Positions 22,820 to 33,281 of a DNA stretch of 64,000 nt are shown one piece after another. Every line of letters begins with the position of its first letter. Position 1 is the first letter of the stretch. Both the position numbers and the translations under genes were made by a program. The DNA comes from Primulina eburnea. Lineage: Eukaryota > Streptophyta > Magnoliopsida > Lamiales > Gesneriaceae. Under the pieces are notes generated by a model. It saw nothing but the letters and a program-made list of their open reading frames with translations. It did no database searches and had not been told where the DNA came from. The stretch spans positions 10,436,261 through 10,500,260 of the forward strand of contig NC_133114.1 of the NCBI RefSeq assembly GCF_022965805.1, read 5' to 3'.

Positions 22820-23353
22820 CCAACTCTTAGACGAAATTCCTTATCCAAACAGCATCCCTTGCTGCATCTGATGCAGCAATGTATTCGGCCTCTATGCTGG
22901 AATCCGCAGTATTGTCTTGCTTGGAACTCTTCCAAGAGACATCAGCACCATTGAGCATGAATACAAACCCAGAGGTTGATTTCGAGTCATCGATATCGTT
23001 TTGGAAGCTAGAGTCGGTATAGCCTTCCAATTTCAGTTTTCCACCCCATAGACCAAGAACAATTCATTGGTCCTTCTCAACTATTTGAGGATGTCTTTCA
23101 CAGCTTTCCAATGTGGAAGACCGGGGTTCGATTGATATCTACTCACTACACTTAGTGCGAAAGCCACGTCAGGACGTGTAGATATCATCTCATACATGAT
23201 GCTACCAATCGCAGATGCATAAGGAATGCTTGTCATCGCCGCTATCTCTGCATCAGTCTTGGGAGACATATACTTGGATAGGGACACGCCATGACACATT
23301 GGTAGATGTCCTCTCTTGGACTCATCCATCGAGAACCGCTTCACGATGGAATC
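22820..23353 (-). pseudogene. Copia element A: RT C-terminus and RNase H
   Basis: On the minus strand from 23353 come KRFSMDESKRGHLPMCHGVS, then SIPYASAIGSIMYEMISTRP and the C-terminal RT, then RNase H with [34 protein letters not shown] and [11 protein letters not shown]. Catalytic Asp and Glu residues are present. A frame change and stop lie around 23030-23080. It connects with the RT part at 44870 once element B is removed. Confidence 0.88.
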
Positions 23354-24303
23354 TGTAGAACCCGTAAATTAGACTGCGTATAAGCCATGCATAATTTTAG
23401 TATTTAAAATTAAAATGATTTTTATTGTATGAGTATTTAAATTCTTTTCTTTAAATTTATTTATTTTACGCAATAATTTAATTGTTATCTTTTCAGTTAA
23501 ATAAGTGAGGCCGGACTGGAGATGGAGTATTGAGATAAGTTAATAAAGATTTAATTAAGAAGTGATAATTTAGCATGTTCATTTCATTAAATTATGTTTA
23601 ATTATTTTATGCATAATTCATGCATGATAGAATTTAGTTCTTAAAATTTTAAAAAAAATTCATGCATTAGGATTTCTAGGTGTATTTCACATTCGATCGA
23701 GGAACGGAGACCGGAGAACTTTCAGAAAAATTATTTTATTGCTCGATTTATTTTTTAATTAAGTGGGAACGTTTTTAAGTGTATTTTTCAGAAAGGGGAT
23801 TTTTTGGGTATTTTTACCCGCAGGATTTTTATTTTTATCGGTACGCTAATTTTATCGAATCGGGGGAATTTTTAAGGGTTCGGCTAATATTTTCAAAATC
23901 TTTTCGACATGAAATATTTTTCGGGAGCGTGTTTAGATTTAATGGGCCTACTTTTAAGCTTATTGGGCTTAAATCTTTTTTTAAACTTTTAATTGATAAT
24001 TTATGGCCCATTACCTATTATTTAACTATATAATATATCACCTAAACTACAATTAACCTAAACCTAATTACTTTTACACCGCCGACACCTCCCTCAGCTC
24101 CCCATCCTCTCGGTTTTCTCAAACAACACTCAAGGAAACCTTCGGCTGCACCATTCTTTGCAAAGGAATAATCCTCTCGGGTCTCCCTCCTCCTGTTTTG
24201 GTCGTCGATCAACATCAGGCATGTCTTGTAACATCAGTTGTGCATCATCATGTTAATATTATTGTTATAGATGTAGTCTTGCATGAAACTCTTGATCCAA
24301 ACG

Positions 24304-25557
24304 ATGTTTAATTAATTCAACACTTGAATTAATTTAATTTAGTCTCCAATAATGTTCATGAAAATCACAATTTTCAACTACATTATTTACTCGGCCAAAT
24401 TTTAATCTTAGGAACACTTCCATAAATTAAAATTTGTATTTCTCTCTTAGAAGTCATACTTCTATTTTTCTTAACGCTTATAAACACATTTATAAGCCGT
24501 TCAACACATTGAACTATTTTACTTCTCTTCGGGATTTACTAAGCAAGTACTTGTGTGGCCCTCAATGGTTCATTGATACAACTAGCCGTGGGTTCACATC
24601 TCAATGTGATTCGGACTAAACATGTCCTTATTCGAGCATACCCCAATTGCTCCATTCTTACTTATCAACTCCTTGATAGTAAGAACGTCAGAACTCAAGT
24701 CTGATAGTACCCAACCAATCACGTTAAACGCCTAGCAGCATCGCTTACGTGATTCCCTAGGTATCACATGATAGTGCCTGCAAGAACCATTCAATTATGG
24801 TTAGCGTACAGTACGGTCCCTTCAACTCATATATCCCGACCGATTCGACAACTATTGGTCTATCGAGAGTTGTCAATGAATCGATACTATGTGTCATGTT
24901 GTGGTTGCATCGATGGTGTAATCTATGAAACCCCTTTCATAATTACCACCATACTCTGATCAGAGATTTCAACCCACATATACATGAAAAAACACATAGG
25001 ATATCCATACCCGTAGGTAAGCGGTGAATCCCCGACTACAATGCATCGACTCCTATATGTTTCGCCGTAACACCCAACCTTGCCACCTAATGACCCCATA
25101 AGAGTCGGTAAACAAGTCAAAGTGAAACGCTAGCACATAGAGTCTCAATGTTGTCCCGGGTCATAAGGACTAATTCTGTACAACCATAAACCAGGACTTT
25201 TCCACTCGATAAGTGAGAACCACTTGGAAAGTCCTTTTATGGAGGGTTGTTCAGTGCACTCTACAAGGAGCACCTATCTGCATGTTCGGACATCACAATG
25301 TCCCCTATTGAAACATGTACTTTATCGATTTCTATCCCGGCCTTTATTTCTTATGTTGGCGCTAATCGACAATTTAGAATAACAACCAATAGAGTTTCAG
25401 ACACTCAAGCATCTCATTTTTCTCTATTTGTATACAAGGACTTCTGCACCTGCTTGGGTATCTTCAGATGCCCTTAATGTTTGAAATCGTATAAAATCAG
25501 ATGTCTTTAAAAGAGTTTCATTGTTACATTCGGCAACACTGTCGTCTGCATAAAACT
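24304..25557 (-). mobile_element. Copia LTR fragment inserted in B's 5' LTR
   Basis: 24304-25320 matches the copia A LTR internally (compare 21118-22214). 25320-25557 is a much more diverged version of the remaining LTR end. B's 3' LTR has the empty site. The insert is flanked by gatccaaacg (24294-24303) and gatccaacg (25558-25566), so about 10 bases of target are duplicated, not 5. It lacks the first 700 bases of the LTR. It is an LTR fragment of a relative of element A, not a full solo LTR. Confidence 0.75.
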
Positions 25558-26867
25558 GATCCAACGTAACACGATTGATTTTCGATTTGGACATGTATTT
25601 TGCACTCCAAGCATTGCTGCTCACTTTTCTTCTGAATTTCGTGCAAATTGCTAGTAGTTCGATGTTAAGGGACTGTCCATAGCAGGTTTTTGAAGTTTAA
25701 GGGCTGAAGTTGAGGTGTGATCTAGTTTGGTTGGAGATTGATCAAGAGATGTAGGTGTTGGCTTCGGGCTGGCGTTTTTGTGAGAACCGCGATCGTGGGG
25801 AGCTGTGGTTTGCATGGTGGAGCAGCCATGGGTTAGGCTTGTTCATGAGGGTCCAGTCGAGGTCTAGGAGAGGTGGGTTAAGGGCTGGAACAGCTGGTCT
25901 CGGTCCAGGAGCAGATCGAAGGGGGGTTTAGTTGAAGATAGCTCGGGTAGTTGTTCTTGGAGAGGCTCGAACGTTTCCGTTTTTAGTTGCACAGCAGATG
26001 ATTCGTTTAGGCTTGGTTTAGGAGTTCATTAAGGACTAAATGGTGAGTCATAAAGGCTGGACATGTGGTGGTAGTTGGGTGGACCGAAGGAAATTAAGAA
26101 ATGGAGCCATGTGTTGGGTTTAGGATGTTGCTTGTGGGGGTGGCCGAGAATTATTGAGTGAAGTTGGTTAGCCGTAGGTTAGAGAGCTAATTCTAAAGAT
26201 TTTAGGGGCTGTTAGAGGGTATAGTAATTATGGTAAAAGTTTGGTAAAAATTTGATTAAGTTTCGAGTCGATTCGGGGTAAAACCGGGACCCCGGTTCAA
26301 GTTTTAAAACAAATAGATTAAGTTGGTTTTTGGGCTCGAGTTTACGACTAGGAATACTTATAAAAATGTTTTGGGACATTTTAAGGGTTTTGGTAAAGTT
26401 CGGGTCAATTTTAGAGGTCCAGGGGTGAAACGATAATTTTTGGGTTTCCAGGGGCAAAATGATCATTTTGCACCCGGGGTGAGATTTTAGTCCTAGCAGT
26501 GCCCTGAGCACGAATCATAATACTTTTTAAATGTTCATGCATCACGTTTATGATTTTTACGCTATTATAATAATTATGGTGCATGCTTAATTTAAAGGAA
26601 TTAAGTGAGGAAGAGAAGAGCACTCCTGTCTCCGCCGCGCCGCGTCGTTATTTCGTTTGTTTTCTGTCAAAACAAACCAAGGCATGTTTATATCTTCTTT
26701 CACTCTTCAATCAAGTCATATAGGTATTTTTAAATATCGCAAGTATATGATTTTAATGCAAGAAGATCGAAATTGTTCCTATTTAATTATGTTGGCTAAT
26801 TATATTGCGTGCATAGAAAATATTCATTTTTGAGATTTATGCGATATTGCTTGTGGCCATCTCACTA

Positions 26868-26981
26868 TCATGGGAGAATTATTTTATCCGGTCGCCAGTT
26901 ACCAGTCATGGGAGCATTATTTTACCCGGTCGCCAGTTACCGGTCATGGGAGCATTGTATTATCCGGTCGCCAGTTACCGG
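26868..26981 (+). repeat. Three 38-bp tandem units in B's 5' LTR
   Basis: Each unit starts tcatgggag and ends cggtcgccagttaccgg or one base different. The same array is in the 3' LTR at 44181-44294, so it was part of the element at insertion. Each unit carries an accggt-like core. Confidence 0.85.
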
Positions 26982-27553
26982 TCAGTTCAGTTCAGTGCAG
27001 GGGCCACTTGCGTAGACCATAATCTCAACAGAAAATTTATGACATGCTATTTCAGTACAGGGATCCAAGGAGCAAACATTTTCACTATTATTTTCAGTTC
27101 AGTTTGCACGTATTATAATTGCTCATGACAAGTTATTTTCACATTATGCCTCATGACATGATATTTTTATCCCATGCAAATTTTACTATATTATTTACTT
27201 GTTATTTACGATATATGCATGCTGAGTCTTTAGACTCACTAGACTTGATTGTTGTAGGTACTGATGATGTAGGGGCCGAGGGCGGGGACCAGTGAGCTAG
27301 CTTGGGTCGGCAGTAGTGGCACCCGAGGATCTCATTTACAGCACTTGCCATTTTTTATGCTCAAGCATTTTATCCTTTGTTGGATTATTCTGAAATTATT
27401 ATTTTGCAAACAAATATTTACTTCCGCTGCCATTTTGAATATTAACCTTGATTTATCAGTTTATGTTATGAATGAGGCATTTTAATTATTTTAAAAAGAA
27501 AATGTTTAATTTTTCCGCAAATATTCAAACACGAATTTTCGGGCCTTTACAGT

Positions 27554-27566
27554 TGGTATCGGAGCC
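27554..27566 (+). promoter_or_regulatory. Primer-binding site of element B
   Basis: tggtatcggagcc, two bases after the LTR end: the tRNA-Met complementary sequence with one change from tggtatcagagc. The following leader (ttcttgtaaagggttac...) is shared with element C at 31796. Confidence 0.85.
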
Positions 27567-27794
27567 TATGTTCTTGTAAAGGGTTACACTACTACTGACC
27601 ACGAGAAGCTCATGAAGCCACGTCTTCGGTCTGTAAGTTTTACATTTCAGCATTTTATTTAAAGCATGAATTATTTTGACCGCATGCTTCCATGAAATGT
27701 TTTACATTCAGATTCTTTAATTATTTCAGTGTTTATTTAAAGTAAATTATGAAATTATGCATGTTGGTTACGTTTGGGTTATGTATGGAACAAT

Positions 27795-27857
27795 ATGCCT
27801 CCTAGACGTATCCTTGAGTGCACGAGAGATGATGAGCGCAGTCATGAGGATGGTGAG
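27795..27857 (+). pseudogene. Element B vestigial gag, part 1
   Basis: ATG at 27795 opens MPPRRILECTRDDERSHEDG, equivalent to the gag start of element C at 32002 (MPPRCLFNRETRD). Element C is inserted after codon 21, duplicating gtgag. The frame resumes at 39492. Confidence 0.75.
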
Positions 27858-29308
27858 TGTAGTGCCCAAATCTAATGCACGTATAACCTATGCATTTATT
27901 TAATTATTAAATCATTTAAATTAATTTTAAATGAGTGTTAGCGATGCATGATTTATTTAAATGCATTATTTTAAATATAGTCATGCTTATGTGATGCACG
28001 CTAAAATACTTTTCGAGTTTCATGTTTTAGACGTTTATCCGAGGCGGGATTGAGGAAAAGATCCGGTGACGACTCTTGGCAATTTTAAAGATGATATTTT
28101 ATTTTAAGTTGAGTTTGGGGGCATTTAAATAATTTATTGAGTTTTAGCATTTTTAAGCCTAATTTATTTATTTAGTAATTTTAAGACTTTAAAACTTTTA
28201 AAAGTTTAACAAGTGTGCACTTTATTTTATTAGGGGATTTTATTTTAAGATGAGTATAGTTAATATTTTAACTAATTTATTATTTGTGTCAACCTTTTTA
28301 ATTAGTATTTGATTAGCATGTTATTTATTTTAATTAAGCAAAATAAATTCTCTAATTAAGCACAAGACTCACACACACACACACACACACACATGTTTAC
28401 ACACACTTAAACTCACGTATAACACACACACTAGTTATTTTTCAGATTTTATAAGATAGAAAAGTTTAGGGTTCTTCTCCTTCGAGCAGCCGCCCCTCCC
28501 CTATTATTTTTCCCTGCAAGTTTCGGTGGATTTTATTGCAAGAAATCGGTGCCACGTTCGTCCCGGATCAAGCCTCGCTTCCTTCTCGCTTCGGTATCGT
28601 CGTCACGGTATTTTTAATATCAAAAAGGCACGTATATCCTGTTCTTTCTGCGTCGATCTTGTCATAGTATGCGTTGTGTTATTTTATGCATGAAAATTCG
28701 TGTGTGACGTTCGTCGTTTGAGCGGAAAATGATTTGAATGCGTTTGAAACACTTTTTAGATCTGAAATCTCGTAACTCACTGTTCTGTTGAAAACTGCGA
28801 TTTTTCTGTCGAGATTTTGAGAAAACTTTCAACTACAAAATTGTAGAACTTTTCGATACCTTCGATTTGATATAAAATTCGAGATTTTTGGATGAAAATT
28901 GAGTGAGTTATGATGTTTTTCGTGGGACTGCTCAAACTGCGTTTTCAGAAAAGTTACGATATTGGTGTATTCTTGAAGTTTCAGTGTTGCAGGCTTCGTT
29001 GGAGATCGACGGGCGTTTGTTGCTGCGTACGGGTATGTTAGTAATGATGTTAAGAGTGTTTTGAGGTTTCTTTTCATGTCGATAGGCACTTAATTATTTA
29101 GAAGTCGTAGGAAACGGTTTGATGTCTTTTGTCGTATTTTGGGTCGTAGGTGTCGTAGAGCGAACGCTGTTGCTTTGGAACGTTTGTACAACTTGGATTG
29201 ATGTTATGGAATGCTAGGATGGGTCTCGAGGTGTCGGTGCATGGTCCGTATAGTCGAGTCTAGAAGGATAAACATTGAGTGTTCAGAATTTTCGTAAGTT
29301 CGCGATCA

Positions 29309-29557
29309 CAGTGGGTACACGGACCCGTACACGGACCCTGACACGGGGTTCGTGCCTTTGTTTTCCTTCAGTGTCTTTTTCCAGTATCTACACGGACCCC
29401 TACACGGATGAGGGCACGGGGTCCGTGCCTTTGAGTCTCACTTAGTGTATTCTTCCAGTACCTACACGGACCCTCACCCGGACCCTGACACAGGGTCCGT
29501 GCCTTTGCTTTCCTTCGGTGTCAATTTCCAGAGCCTACACGGATGTAGGTACGGGGT
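29309..29557 (+). repeat. Imperfect tandem ACACGGACCC/GGGTCCGTG units
   Basis: Four imperfect units of about 60-70 bases, each with one or two acacggaccc motifs and a ggggtccgtgcctttg motif (partial inverted complements). The intact copy in the 3' LTR is 38155-38410. In the 5' LTR the last unit is broken by the insertion. Confidence 0.75.
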
Positions 29558-30691
29558 TTACCGGGGTAGTCAAGAAACAGGAGTCACAAAAGGATCTCAA
29601 CAATGCTCAGTCTAGAGGCGCCAAGTGGATAGTGCCGCGCGGTACACCTCTGGGTCACTGCATCCACTACAAGACAGACGTGGACCTAAAATGTCCCGGA
29701 CCACCGAAGCCCTCCCGACCCGTCGGCCACTGTGTACTCTCGGTGTCCATGCGTCCACAAGACAGGGCTGAGCGGCCCCAAGATATAGCTTATCTCGAAA
29801 GAGATACAGCTCAACAGTAAAGGCTATCTCGAAGAAGATACGGCTCAACATGAAATGCAACGTGCAGTAATAAACGTGACATAATAGCATGCATCATATG
29901 ACATATATCAATGCACCACATACTCATGCAACACATATATGAATGTATACTCAACCAGGATATCTCGGATAGTACTTTCGTACCTCTATCACAGCAAGCC
30001 TAGCCTTACGCAACACCGCTAATCAGGTCTAGCACAAGCCTACGCATCAAAAGCATACTCAATCAATACTACCATGCTCGACTAGCAAAACTAGTACTCC
30101 CTAGTACTACCAAAGGTTTAGGGTTTACCTTCGTCCGTCGACAGCCCTTTGATGTCGATTGCCTTGAAACTCAGGCGCCGCTACGCTACTACTCCTGGCA
30201 GCTCTTAGCTATCGCTCGACCAACAACTAACCCTAGAAACCTTCCAAACTCTCCAAAATGAGAGAAAACTCAAGAAATTGGCAAGTCAAAATGAGGAAAT
30301 CCGAGCACTATTTATAGGCCATGTTCGGATCGTCCGAACCCTCTTCGGAACGTCCGAACCCTTACGTGTCCATTGGCTCTTGACAGCTCATGATCGGATC
30401 CACCGAACCTACACTTCGGAACGTCCGAACATGCACGTGTCCAGCTGCTCTTGACACCTCATGATCGGATCCACCGAACCTACACTTCGGAACGTCCGAA
30501 CTCCCACGTGTCGATCAACTCTTGACACCTAATGATCGGATCCACCGAACTCACTTCGGACCTTCCGAACTCTTCGGTGCTTCCGAACCATCTTCGGTCC
30601 GTCCGATCATGACTCGGTCAAAATTACACCTTAAACCTTCTTAATCACCATTACTCCGTTAATTACCCAATTTGGAATTCGGGTTACTACA
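29558..30691 (-). mobile_element. LTR-like insertion in C's 5' LTR
   Basis: Absent from the 3' LTR. Read on the minus strand it starts TGTAGTAACCCGAATTCC at the right end, like an LTR. It then has an array of TTCGG...CCGAA palindromes (30324-30610) and a consensus TATA box ctataaatag at 30317-30308, and runs into a transcribed-looking leader. The left end (ttaccggggtagtc) does not show TG/CA, and no target duplication is seen, so that end is probably truncated. A 100-codon frame inside (29518-29820, +) resembles no family I know and is unlikely to be a gene. Confidence 0.65.
30308..30317 (-). promoter_or_regulatory. TATA box of the inserted LTR
   Basis: ctataaatag on the minus strand, with palindrome sites immediately upstream and a C/T-rich leader downstream. 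This is a strong plant core-promoter match inferred from sequence only. Confidence 0.6.
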
Positions 30692-31779
30692 CCGTGTCCT
30701 TCATTTTTGGGGAAAAATAATTTATTATGCTTTGAGGTTAGACGTCATGGGTTAGTGCAATGATTTACAAAGTCGAGTCATGGGAATTGTAGAACGTCCT
30801 AAGGAATTGAATGAACTCGTAAGTGAGCATGATTACCTATGTCTAAGTATGCAAGTTAAGCATGTCAATTCATGATTAGTATGTGCAGCAACGGCCCCGA
30901 TCGAAGTCCAACGAATCCCTCAACGCCAAGTAAGTATGTATGACGTGCAAAGAAAATATTTTAAGTTTTTGAGGTATGCTAATTGTCTTGTGACCAAATT
31001 ATGAATGGGTTTGGAAGTCGGTGAACGTGGCCGAGGACCTCTCCGCCCCGTTAAATTATGAACGGGTTAGATCGTGGTTGGAAAGCGTTAAATTATGAAC
31101 GGGGACCAACCAGCCCGTTAAATTATGAACGGGGATCTCATGTATGCGGCAGTGGATACGTCCCTGTCAGCCCAGTACTGTGGTTTGTCTGATCAGGCAT
31201 TTATTATGTATGGGTCACTTGCTTTGAAACATCCTCTACGCAAAATGATGAAGTTATGTATGTTCAAGTATGCAGTATGTTTATGAAAGTTTATGTTGAT
31301 GGCACGTCTAGTTATGTACGTACGTATGTTCAAGTTTCTTATGCAAGTTCAAGTTTCAAGCTATGTATGTCCTATTTTAAAGTTGCATGTGATTTTATTA
31401 TGTACTACTCGTTACTACCAGTTTATACGTGTTGAGTCTTTAGACTCACTAGACTTGATCGATGCAGGTGAGTATGTTGATGAGGAGACAGGAGGTGGTG
31501 ACCAAGGGGCAGGCTTGGACTGAGCGGGAGGCTAAACCCGAGGACCGCCATGTTTAAGTTTTATGCAAAAGTTAAATTACTCTGATTTCATATTTTGATG
31601 GAAATACTTTGAGCAAACCTTTTGTGAGCAAATTTTTATTTTAGTTATTTTGAACAACCATGTCTTATGGGGGACTTGGTTGAGATATTTTATGGCAGAC
31701 ATTGAAAGTATTTTTACATTCAAGAAAATTTTTAATTTTTCCGCAAATTTTAAGTATGAAAAGTACGGTTCGTTACAGT

Positions 31780-31791
31780 TGGTATCAGAGC
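31780..31791 (+). promoter_or_regulatory. Primer-binding site of element C
   Basis: tggtatcagagc, two bases after the LTR end. It is a perfect match to the plant initiator tRNA-Met complementary primer site. Confidence 0.93.
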
Positions 31792-31858
31792 GGTGTTCTT
31801 GTAAAGGGTTACGTCTACTTCCAGTCGCAAGAAGCTCTCGAAGTCACACCTCAAGTCT

Positions 31859-32000
31859 GTAAGTTTAAAGTTTTGCATTATGTTATGTAGTAAGCATCAA
31901 GTTATGATTTCAGTATGTGCATGTTTTAAGTTTGATTTATGTGCATCATAAAATATTGATATATGTTCATGCATACGTGTTGGGTGAATTATTGGAACAG
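31859..32000 (+). other. Possible leader intron of element C
   Basis: gtaagttt at 31859 is a strong donor, and ttggaacag ends at 32000, one base before the gag ATG at 32002. The leader of element B has the same donor (27633). The acceptor is only moderately good. Inferred, not proven. Confidence 0.4.
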
Positions 32001-32001
32001 T

Positions 32002-33102
32002 ATGCCTCCTAGATGTTTGTTTAACCGGGAAACAAGGGATAAGAACAGGGAGCACCGAGTTGAGGACAGGGAGCACCGAGAGGAGGAAAGAGCCAATCCT
32101 CCACCTCCACCTCCACCACCAGATATGCAAGCTCAGATGCTTGCTGGTATGACACAGTTCTTCGCACAGTTTGCGGGGAACCAGGCGGCAGCAATGGGTG
32201 CAGGGGCGAGGCCCCAACCAGAGGCAGTATATGAGAGGTTCCGGAGGATGAGTCCGAAGGAGTTTTCGGGTACTACCGACCCGATGGTCGCTGAGGGATG
32301 GATCAAGTCCATCGAAGTAATTTTCGACTTTATGGAGCTGGCAGATGCTGATAGGGTCCGTTGTGCCATCTTCTTATTGACTGGAGACGCCAGGTTATGG
32401 TGGGAGAGCGCATCCGTGGCAGTCAATCTGCAAGTACTGCCATGGAATGGTTTCAAGGAAGTCTTTTACTCCAAGTACTTCACTGAGGAAGTACGAACCA
32501 GACTCACCCACGAGTTTATGACGCTGCGACAGGGAGACAGTAGCGTGGCCGAGTTTGTGAGGAAATTTGAGAGGGGGTGTCACTTCGTGCCCCTTATTGC
32601 GAATGATGTACAGGCAAAATTGAGACATTTCCTTAATGGTTTGCGGCCGATCTTGCGCCGCGACGTCCGAGTAGCTGGTCCCACTTCTTATGCAGTCGCC
32701 GTATCTAGGGCTTTGGCGGCGGAGCAAGAGCAGCGAGATATTGAGGCTGACAGACAGGGCAAGAGGCCTTATCAGGCTCCACCGCAGCAACAGCAGCATC
32801 AGAGGCCCCAATTTAAGAAGCAGTACCAGGGGCCGCCAGCAAAGAAGCCTTATCTTGGACCACCAAAGGGCAAGGGTCCAGTTCAGCAGCAAGGGCGCCT
32901 CAGAAGCCCATTGCCTTCCCCGTGTGTCCTAAATGCAACCGTCAGCACCCGGGGCAGTGCTTGTATGGATCAGGCAAGTGCTTCAAGTGTGGAGCTATGG
33001 ATCACATGCTGAAGGAGTGCCCGCAGTGGAAGCAACCAACTCAAGGGAGAGTTTTTTCCATGCATGCTCAGGAGGCAAACCCAGACACTACACTACTGAT
33101 CG
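32002..33102 (+). pseudogene. Element C gag
   Basis: Capsid-type gag of a Ty3/gypsy element. It starts MPPRCLFNRETRDKNREHR, has a proline run (PPPPPPPPDMQAQMLAGMTQ) and a retrotransposon gag domain (FSGTTDPMVAEGWIKSIEV through LRHFLNGLRPILRRDVRV). A Gln-rich linker follows, then CPKCNRQHPGQC and the zinc knuckle CFKCGAMDHMLKEC (C-x2-C-x4-H-x4-C). The knuckle is in another frame: one G is missing in the run at 32893-32895, so the frame shifts between the linker and the knuckle. The exon ends TTLLIG at 33102, directly before an intron-like segment. Start chosen as the ATG equivalent to that of element B; an upstream in-frame ATG at 31963 lies in the leader. Confidence 0.9.
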
Positions 33103-33281
33103 GTAAGTTTTCCTACCAAAGCTCAGTATTATTTTGCCTTGCATGTGGATTTTGGTTTGGGATTGTTAGTGTGCTAGTATTATTTTTCTTTAGTAACTTG
33201 AGATATTGGGTTCTTCTGTGCTTAAGGTTTATGTTAATAATTTTGGGATGTAAGTTAGTTTGTTGTGCTAACGTCTCTCAG
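33103..33281 (+). other. Intron-like segment between gag and protease of C
   Basis: 179 bases: donor gtaagttttcc, branch-like gctaac 13 bases before the end, acceptor gtctctcag. It is T-rich with no gag or protease homology. Read through, the frame ends in a stop at 33318-33320, 179 not being a multiple of three. Removing it fuses TTLLIG to NIFIKRLSTTALIDSGATHS in frame, with a phase-1 junction inside a Gly codon. Element D has an acceptor at the same codon position. Confidence 0.75.

Larger units (their letters stand above)
23354..27551 (+). mobile_element. 5' LTR of gypsy element B, with copia patch
   Basis: Starts TGTAGAACCCGTAAATTAGA and ends GGGCCTTTACA, next to a tRNA-Met primer site. 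The 3' LTR is 41921-44869. The 5' copy is 4.2 kb because of a 1.25-kb insertion at 24304-25557. The flanks are gaatc at 23349-23353 and gtatc at 44870-44874, a 4-of-5 target duplication. It contains three 38-base tandem units (26868-26981) and the palindrome gagtctttagactcactag (27224-27242). Confidence 0.9.
27858..31777 (+). mobile_element. 5' LTR of element C, with 1.1-kb insertion
   Basis: Starts TGTAGTGCCCAAATCTAATG and ends TTCGTTACA. It equals the 3' LTR apart from scattered substitutions, a longer (AC)n run at 28371-28393, and an insertion at 29558-30691. It contains hairpin-forming cccgttaaattatgaacggg units at 31047-31066 and 31114-31133, and the palindrome gagtctttagactcactag at 31434-31452. 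Confidence 0.92.

Noticed and set aside
28371..28393. (AC)n run as a possible regulatory element
   Set aside because: Simple microsatellite, shorter and interrupted in the 3' LTR; length variation is expected.
29518..29820. 100-codon plus-strand frame in the 1.1-kb insertion
   Set aside because: No recognisable domain, present only in the inserted LTR-like DNA, and the frame begins in the host LTR, so it spans the insertion junction by chance.
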